A stretch of 64,000 bases of DNA, from contig NC_088783.1 in the NCBI RefSeq assembly GCF_958450345.1, positions 18,231,701 to 18,295,700 on the forward strand. The letters are read 5' to 3'. Under the pieces are notes generated by a model. It searched no databases and was not told where the DNA came from. It saw only the letters and a program-made list of their open reading frames with translations. The stretch is from Calliphora vicina (lineage: Eukaryota > Arthropoda > Insecta > Diptera > Calliphoridae). Below, in pieces: positions 57,476 to 64,000 of the stretch (the first letter of the stretch is position 1; each line of letters begins with the position of its first letter). Both the position numbers and the translations under genes were made by a program.

Positions 57476-57995
57476 TTTTGCTTTACTTCTTTAATTTGAA
57501 GAAAAGCTTATGGTGAATGTGTTCCATTCGTTTCAACGTGTGAGAGATAGTTTGTGTGGTTCAGAAGTGGTGATTTTGACACGGAAGACAAATATCGCCC
57601 AGGCCAGACAAAAAAGTTTGAAGACCAAGAATTTGGAATGAATATTTTTGTCAAGCTCAACAACAGCTTGCAAAATCCTATTTCATCCCCTCTTGATCCT
57701 CGCCTACGCTAAGGTTATGCTCTATATTTGGTGGTGCCAAAGGTGTTCTATCTATCCATCATGATTCATGACAACGTTCGGCCACATGTAGCAATACCTG
57801 ATAAAAACTATTTAGAAATAAGTGGTTGGGAAATTTTGTCTCACCCTCTTTATACTCCAGACCGTGCCCCGCGGGTCCCCGTCCGACTACTATTTCTTTG
57901 GATCAATGCAGAACGCTCTTTCTGGGATGCGCTTCATTTTGGAGCAGAGTATCCGATATTGGTCATAGCTAACAATGGCCAATATTTTGAATAAA
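57471..57995 (+). pseudogene. Mariner copy E, internally deleted
   Basis: Frames give EAYGECVPFVSTCER (HTH2 region), RSGDFDTEDKYRPGQTKKFE and KFEDQE. A large deletion follows, then RLR with a stop, GYALYLVVPK-like residues (frame-shifted WW block), HDNVRPHVAIPDKNYLEISG (second catalytic Asp kept), WEILSHPLYTPDRAP, SMQNALSGMRF in another frame, and VIANNGQYFE at the C-terminus with a stop at about 57992. The first catalytic block is deleted. Confidence 0.82.
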
Positions 57996-58025
57996 TTGAT
58001 ATTGTTCAAATACAACCAATATAAA

Positions 58026-58707
58026 AACAAGTAAGAAACCAAGTAAATGAGTAAAAATATTTTTCTTTTAAAATTTCAATAATTTATATTCGTGAGTGAT
58101 TTTCGGAAGTGGGCCTTATATGGGAGCTATGACCAATTATGGACCGATCACCATAAAATTAGGTTGTGTGATTTATGTCTATATGAAAGTTATTTACGTT
58201 AAATTTTGTGTATATACCAAAATTTTTAAGTGATTTAAGCACGTTAAAGTGATTTTCAGAAGTGGGCCTTATATGGGAGCTATGACTAATTATGGACCGA
58301 TCGTAACAAAATTTGGTGACATGAATTTTGTATATATAAAACTTATTTGGAGCGCAATTTGTGGAGATACATTTATAAATTAAACATTTATGACCGATAA
58401 AGTCCAATTTAGAAGGGTGCTAGGTGAAATAATGGACCGATTTCAGCCAGTTTCAATAGGCTTGGTCCTTGGGCCGAAAAAGTAATCTGTACCAAATTTT
58501 ATCGAAATATCTTCAAAACTGCGACCTATACTCTGCTCTCAAGGTTTACATGGACAGCCAGCCAGCCAACCAGACGAACGGACATCGTTTAATCGACTCA
58601 GAAAGTGATTCTAAGTCGATCGGTATACTATAAGGTGGGTGTTAGACTAATATTTTTGGGCGCACAAACGCATAATACCCTCCCCACTATGGTGGTGTAG
58701 GGTATAA
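58026..58707 (+). repeat. Dispersed repeat family R2 (682 bp)
   Basis: Begins AACAAGTAAGAAACC. It contains two copies of GTGGGCCTTATATGGGAGCT followed by ATGAC and AATTATGGACCGATC, about 170 bp apart, then ATGGACCGATTTCAGCCAG, the core ACGGACATCGTTTAATCGAC, TCGATCGGTATACTATAAGG and a terminal hairpin with arms ATACCCT/AGGGTAT around CCACTATGGTGG. Non-coding. The first 11 bases, the core and the terminal AGGGTATAA are shared with family R1. Confidence 0.75.
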
Positions 58708-58850
58708 TTAAGTTTATTAGAAAATGGAAGATATCTTTGTTTTTTGATATCCTTTGTTCAAGTAAATTTGTTTGTGTTCAAAAGAAAATATGTTCAATAT
58801 TTTGCCTCCCTATAAACAATGTTGCAGTAACATTTTTGCTATATATACAA

Positions 58851-59140
58851 TACTAGTTGATCGACCCGGATTCGCATTTACTAATGTTATTTCTTCAAGT
58901 TTCACCAACCCATTCACACCAGCCTGTTCTTATTTATTTGCAAATAAAATATCTAAATTTGTACTGCATACTTTAGGGAGCTTTTTTTATTACAGTTGAC
59001 TGGACTCACAAAAAAAGAATTTCCGAGTTTTACCCGGAATTTTTGAATTTTTTTTCTTTACAAACCATCTCTTGAAAATTTCGAATCGTTCTCACATGAT
59101 GACATTACATACATGGACCATTTCATTTCTATATAAACAA
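58851..59140 (+). mobile_element. Dispersed retroposon-like repeat R5, copy b
   Basis: Begins ACTAGTTGATCGACCCGG and follows R5a: TTTACTAATGTTA, CCTGTTCTTATTTATTTGC, GTACTGCATACTTTAGGG, AGTTGACTGGACTCA, ATGACATTACATACATGGA, then TTTCATTTCTATATAAAC. It differs from R5a by an insertion near 59015-59040. The preceding unit TATATATACAAT and the following TATAAACAAT look like parts of the 31-bp hairpin repeat, so it may have inserted into a short run of that repeat. Confidence 0.72.
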
Positions 59141-60767
59141 TATTATCCAAGCCAATTCAGATTTTATTAGCTTTTAAATGTCTCCTTAAAAAATACCCCA
59201 AATCTCTTAACTAAACCTTAAAAAGGATATCACGCATTCATTATGTGGCAACACATAACTCTAAACAAATTGTATTTATGAAAAGAATTAAAAAAAATGT
59301 GAAAAAATATAAAAAAACATGCCAATAAAACATTGTTCCTACTGTTTAAATACTGTCTATGGTGGGAATACACTTTCATTGTGATAAATTATTGTTAAAA
59401 TAAAATATAAGCGTTTCATAATTTTGTTTTTTCATTTCATTCGTTTTTTTCTCATATATATTTTTTTTGCTCAGCTTCCTGCCAGCCTACTTTTTTCTAA
59501 TTGTAAAAGAAGACGATACAAATAACAAGAACAACAACGACTGCAGTGAAGAAAGCAATCTTTAAGAACATCATCAGTTGGTTTCATCAAACAGATATTC
59601 AGTAGTGGTTGCAATGATTTTTATTATTTTTATGCCTCCCCATAATGTGGCTGCTCTGTTTCTTGTTCTTTTGGTTCTTTAGATGCAATCTCATGCCATT
59701 CGAGTCCGTTACCGGTAAAACAGGCTAGAACGCTAAATCAGTTTATGTACGTGTTGCAGCATCAGTTTTTTTTACTACAACTCCACTACCAAATTGCGTA
59801 TCGCGTATGCTGCACGTAGTACAATATAGATTGTTTTGTTTTTGTTTTGTTGTTTGTTATATTGGCAGAGTGTAGAATTCATCATCATTCATTTAAATTG
59901 TTTGTTACCTCTACCTGTCCATTGTCCATCATTTTTAAGGTTTTTGGTTGGTCGAAAAGGAATGCATGAATGGCTGGCTAGCTGTAGGAATCAGTGAATG
60001 ACTGACTGAATGGTTGGTTGGTTTGTGGTGTTTTGGTCGGCAGCAGTCATCATTTACTTAGTCATGCAACCATCCTTACACATCATTTACATCTTCACTC
60101 CTTTTGCAAGAAACTCAAAACTCTAAGTTAAGAACTTGAGAGAATTTTGAAATAAAAAAAGTGAAACCTAATACTAAAGCTGCTGAAGTGTTTATGTCCG
60201 ACCATTGTTCGATTTAACTTCAATGATTTATTATCTTTTTAGACATTTGTAGTTTTTTTTAAGGTTTTTCTTCAAACTGTTTGTTGGCGCGATCTTGTTT
60301 GGTTGTACTAGAATTTCAACCAGTAGTTAGTAGTTAGATGTATCGCTTTTTTTAATAGTTTTGTTTTTCATTTGGTTTGTAAATCTGGTAGTTTTTTTAG
60401 TTTATGTTGAAGATCCTTTCATTATTTTATGGTGTATCATTTGAACTTGTAGTTTTTTGGTTTATATTTTAAAAATAAAATATTTGTATTATATTGCATA
60501 ACGCTGTGTGTTTATATCTGATAGACTAATTTAAAATCTAGTTTTGGGAAACTTTAAATATCACCCCAAAGGTCATGTCCTAATCGATTTCAATTTCTTA
60601 AAAAAATATGGAAAGCAAAATCATAGGTCCTTTCTATAATATAAACACTTGTCTGCATAATCTAAAAATATATGGATACTTTTTTAATAATAATATTTGA
60701 AATTTTTATCAATTTTGTTTTTAATTTTTGGCGCCAATTGTTTGTAATTTTGTTTGAAATGGTCATT
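59141..60767. other. A+T-rich stretch; no gene recognised
   Basis: Slightly mixed composition near 59640-60060, with GGCTGGCTAGCTG and TGGTTGGTTGG short repeats. No frame or exon supported. Confidence 0.5.
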
Positions 60768-60768
60768 A

Positions 60769-61157
60769 CACAGAAAAAATTATATTTGAATTCAATATTT
60801 GTCACATATTGAACTGGTTTCAATTATTTCATAATTAAATCAAGTATTCATTTGCTCAAAAACAAAATTTCTTGATATTTTCTATTGAATTTGTTCGTTA
60901 TTGGTTGAATTTCAAATACAAAATTTATTGAATAGATAATTTTCGTAATTGAAAACACAAAAAATAACAAAAATGTGTATTCAATTACGAAAATTATCTA
61001 TTCAATAATTTTTGTATTTGAAATTCAACCAATAACTAAAATTGTATATTCAATTGTCAAAATAATCAAATTCAAAATTCTTGTCTTGTTAATTATTAAA
61101 TAATTGAAACCAGTTCAATATGTGACAAATATTTGAATTGAAACGGTTTAAGAAATA
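60769..61157. mobile_element. MITE-B2: second palindromic element, right tip replaced by MITE-A
   Basis: Left end CACAGAAAAAATTAT after TA (60767-60768). The body repeats MITE-B1: TTTGTCACATATTGAACTGG, GAAATTCAACCAATAAC and GAAACGGTTTAAGAAATA. The right terminal 13-15 bp (expected TTTTTTCTGTG) is absent, and MITE-A begins exactly at the TA at 61156-61157. Arms are shorter than in B1 because of small deletions. Confidence 0.82.
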
Positions 61158-61435
61158 CACGCAGAGAAAAAATATAGTTGTCCATGGTTACTGTAACCAT
61201 TTAAATAGTGTTTTAAGTTTTTTAACAATATTATAGTCACAATAACTATTTACATGGTTGTGGTAACCATAATATGGTTAATTTTCAATTCACATGATTG
61301 TGTCAACCATATATATGGTTACAGTAAACAAGTATATGTTTGTGACAACCATTCATATGATGAAGGACTTATCATATTATGTTGCTCTTGGCTCATAATC
61401 TGAGAACAACATATTATGATAAAATTATTCATCAT
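61158..61435 (+). mobile_element. MITE-A, truncated copy abutting MITE-B2
   Basis: Starts CACGCAGAGAAAAAATATAG and shares its first 140 bp with the copy at 44371. It continues through CATATTATGTTGCTCTTGGC, a word also found near the right end of the full-length copy (40580-40605). No right terminal repeat is found. Confidence 0.75.
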
Positions 61436-62102
61436 GTCACTCAATTGGGGCAATAAGTTCGTAACTTTTAGAATTTCCCGCCTCTTAACTGAAAGAACAA
61501 CACTACTCCTGTCAACAGGCATCTATCAGTTGACTCCAATTTGAACAAGCTGTGTCAGTTAGTTTGTGTTTGATAGCCATTGATAGCAGGCTACCTAGTG
61601 ACCTGAATAATTGGAAAAAGAAGTGGATTTCGTCTGCTCATTAACTCTTTGCGATTTAGTGGTCACTTTACTAACCACCTTTTCTTTAGTCTTTAAAACC
61701 AAGTTCATTGGTATCTATTGTCATTTTGCTATTTTTTGAAGTCATCATTTATGTTTTTTGACAAAACTTTGGCTTCAGGGTGCTTGTTTAAATATATGAA
61801 TTTGAAAATATTGTAAAAATCAGTTTTTTAAGAGACTTGCACGCATTCAATTAAAAAAAGCACAGAGTGTTTATTGTTCATCGAAATTTGTTCATTCGAT
61901 TTCCAAAAAAATTATACGAAACTAAAATTGTTATCATAATTATTTTTAATGCCAACCGCCACGGTGGTTAGTAAACTAACCACACCACTCCACAAAAAAC
62001 CTTGTAATGGGGTTTTTTATGTTTAGATTTTTTTTTTTTTTACTTTTTATAATAAACTAACATTGATTAAAGTAAAAATGCAATTGTTTTGATTTTACAG
62101 CT
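61436..62102. other. A+T-rich stretch; nothing firmly recognised
   Basis: A short dyad, GTGGTTAGTAAACTAACCAC (61963-61982), and ACTAACCACC near 61670 are visible. No gene. Confidence 0.45.
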
Positions 62103-62400
62103 TTGGAAAAAAGCGTTAAGCATTATTTTTTGCGTGAAAAAACCATCACTCAAACCATGGCTAATAGTAAGCTTGATATCATCAAACACTGTGTATCAAT
62201 TTCAATATTGAAAAAGTGGTTTACTGAATTTCGTTGTGGTCGTACAATCACGAAAGATCCCGAACGTTCTGGGCGTCCAGTTGTGGTCTCAACAACCGAA
62301 ACAATTGAAAAAATACATGATATGGTGTTGGCTGATCGTGGAAGTCATAGGCATCTCACATGACTCAGTGGTCTCAATTTTGAATTATCACTCAGGTATA
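62103..62400 (+). pseudogene. Irritans-like mariner transposase, N-terminal fragment
   Basis: The frame from 62103 reads EKSVKHYFLREKTITQTM, then SILKKWFTEFRCGRTITKDP, ERSGRPVVVSTTETIEKIHD and MVLADRGS. After a frameshift it continues GISHDSVVSILNYHSGIRKSK. This is the paired HTH DNA-binding region of a mariner, closer to the irritans group (KWFxxFRxGRTxxxDxERSGRP) than to copies A-E. It stops abruptly near 62410; no catalytic domain follows. Confidence 0.8.
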
Positions 62401-63239
62401 AGAAAATCAAAAATTTCATTTGAGCCTAAAAACCTATTTAATAGGAAATTTATATCGATTTCAAACAATCAGATTTTTGGTTCAGAAGATATAGCCCTTC
62501 AAAGTTGACCGATTTTCAGTTTTCAAAAAAACAGACCATTTTCAGGTAAGGTCCTCTTTCAGATGCAATATATCGAAAACTATGTAACGGATCGACCTTA
62601 TTTTTGATTTTGTTGATAGATCTATTTACTAAGAGAAGAATAAAAAAAAATTGTACTGTTTGCTTTGCCCAGGTAAATCGATATTTAGCAACTATCCATT
62701 TGTTCAATATTTCTCAACATTGAAAATAAAAAAAAACTATCAATTTCTAAATTTGCCAGTTCTTGCTCCTTTTTTATTGCACTAACAATAAATGTTTATG
62801 TTAAACAGAAAAGGAATTGTTTAAAATTAATGACCTACTTCAAAGTTATATGCATTTTAATTTAAAAAAATTAAAAAAGTTTTTTTTGGAAAAAAAGTAC
62901 TTTTCTTCATTTTAAGTTATCTAAAAAATTTCTAAGAAGATGTATAAGGAATTTATATTTTCTGAAAAGCTAACTTTACATAAAATATTTTAAATGAAAA
63001 ACAGCTTAAAATTTTTAATACCGAGGGGACAAGGTCCATCCAAAAAATGCCTATTTTTTATGTAAAATTCAACATTAGGGAACAAATTCTCAAATCGCAT
63101 ATAAAAATATAGTAACCCATTTTAGATGGCCAAATATGTTCTCAATTATTTTGTAAAGCGTTCCGATAACCCCATCCCTGGTAAGGATACTATAGCCAAA
63201 AAACTGAAATATCCAATTTTTGTGATTTTTCAAAAATTT
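62401..63239. other. A+T-rich stretch, probably old dispersed repeats
   Basis: No frame is supported. The phrase GGGAATTGCGGGATT at about 63243 also occurs near 41797 beside the GTGGGGCAGAATC element. Confidence 0.4.
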
Positions 63240-63800
63240 TTTTGGGAATTGCGGGATTGTTGATTGCAAATTTAAAAACTTGTTTTTATTTTTCCATTTT
63301 CACAAAATTTTAGTTTTTTGTTTGTATTACTTAAAATTGAGTAGTTAATGTTCTTTTGATTGATTGAATTTGGAAAACATTTTCCCCGAGCTAAGTACAA
63401 ATTTTCACATATATGTATATTGTGTTTGAATCGGCACAGTAGTTTCGGAGTTATAATAACAAATATAAGCAAAAATATATTTTTTAGGAGAAAGTTGCAA
63501 ATTTTTTTGTTTTAAAAAAATCATAAAAAATCGAATACGGCAGAAATTGTTCAAATTTATTACTTTATCTTAAAGCCACATGTAATATAAACAAAATGAG
63601 ATATTGATCATAAAAATCTAATGATTTTTTTCGAATTTATTCACAATTGAGTGAATTCGCTCATTTTTACAAAATTTTACTTTTTTGTTTGATTGAATTG
63701 TTTGAATAGTTAATGTTCTCCTTTTGATTGATTGAATTTTTCGGGATTGTTGATTGCAAATTTAAAAACTTGTTTTTATTTTTCCATTTTCAATAGAAAA
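63240..63800 (+). repeat. Second locus of the repeat found inside the 7.7-9.1 kb element
   Basis: Shares TTGAGTAGTTAATGTTCTT, TGATTGATTGAATTT, CAGTAGTTTCGGAGTTATAA, AAAATGAGATATTGATCATA and TTTATTCACAATTGAGTGAA with the units at 7970-8900. It is flanked by an approximately 50-bp direct repeat (GGGATTGTTGATTGCAAATT onward) at 63252-63300 and 63742-63790. Confidence 0.75.
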
Positions 63801-64000
63801 ATCTATATAACTGTAAATTTTCATTAAAAACTATTCATAAATAAAAATTTAATTTCAATATGAAAAATTTAAATTCACAGAAATCATATGTTTGTTAATT
63901 TTGAAACTTTGAAAGTGGGCGTAGTGAAAAATTAAATATTAAAGGTCGTATTCAATCAATTTTTAAATTTATTAGAGGTTTGTAAAACAAATTTTATAAA
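63801..64000. other. A+T-rich end of window; nothing recognised
   Basis: No frame or repeat noticed. Confidence 0.4.

Overview
The window reads as non-coding nuclear DNA of a higher fly (Diptera, Brachycera; calliphorid- or muscid-like by inference). It is strongly A+T-rich, full of poly-A/poly-T and CAA/CTG tracts, with long simple arrays and many decayed transposable elements. I find no intact host protein-coding gene, rRNA, tRNA or CRISPR array. Every protein match I can support is a broken transposase or a piece of a non-LTR retrotransposon. A few short GC-richer islands (about 17.2 kb, 21.4 kb, 30.8 kb, 32.0 kb) could be host exons or promoters, but none is proven. The whole window could be intergenic or a very long intron.

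1-7 kb: two blocks of a degenerate 29-bp tandem repeat (1-575; 2505-5200) around low-complexity DNA. 7-10.7 kb: a tandemly duplicated segment holding a hAT-type MITE and a Harbinger-type MITE, then a mariner copy split by a 1.38-kb long-inverted-repeat element and followed tail-to-tail by a second, different Tc1/mariner-type remnant. 11-13.4 kb: fragments of dispersed repeats. 13.4-24.1 kb: about 10 kb of arrays built on GTACTTTTT/AAAAAGTAC, with internal higher-order copies, interrupted by three dispersed elements including a piggyBac-type MITE (TTAA).

24-30 kb: mostly featureless, with a pair of nested MITEs (TAA target), two small hairpin elements and retroposon pieces. 30.7-30.9 kb: a GC-rich island that could be an exon. 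33.9-36.1 kb: a 1.4-kb inverted-repeat element carrying the polyadenylated 3' end of a jockey-like LINE, next to a LINE endonuclease fragment. 37.4-45.8 kb: another dispersed repeat, an 888-bp MITE with TA target duplication, and a cluster of mariner and Tc1-like remnants.

49.2-54.6 kb: a reverse-transcriptase fragment running directly into a 3.6-kb, nearly homogeneous 11-bp satellite, then a third kind of Tc1/mariner-superfamily transposase remnant and a 489-bp near-perfect palindromic MITE. 56.4-64 kb: a 31-bp hairpin-forming array, more transposase remnants, two more dispersed elements, a second palindromic MITE cut at a TA by another MITE, an irritans-like mariner N-terminus, and a second copy of the repeat that splits the mariner at 7-9 kb.

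No genes work together here. The story is layered transposition and satellite growth. The best evidence consists of target-site duplications, one natural empty site, and nested insertions that give a relative order of events.
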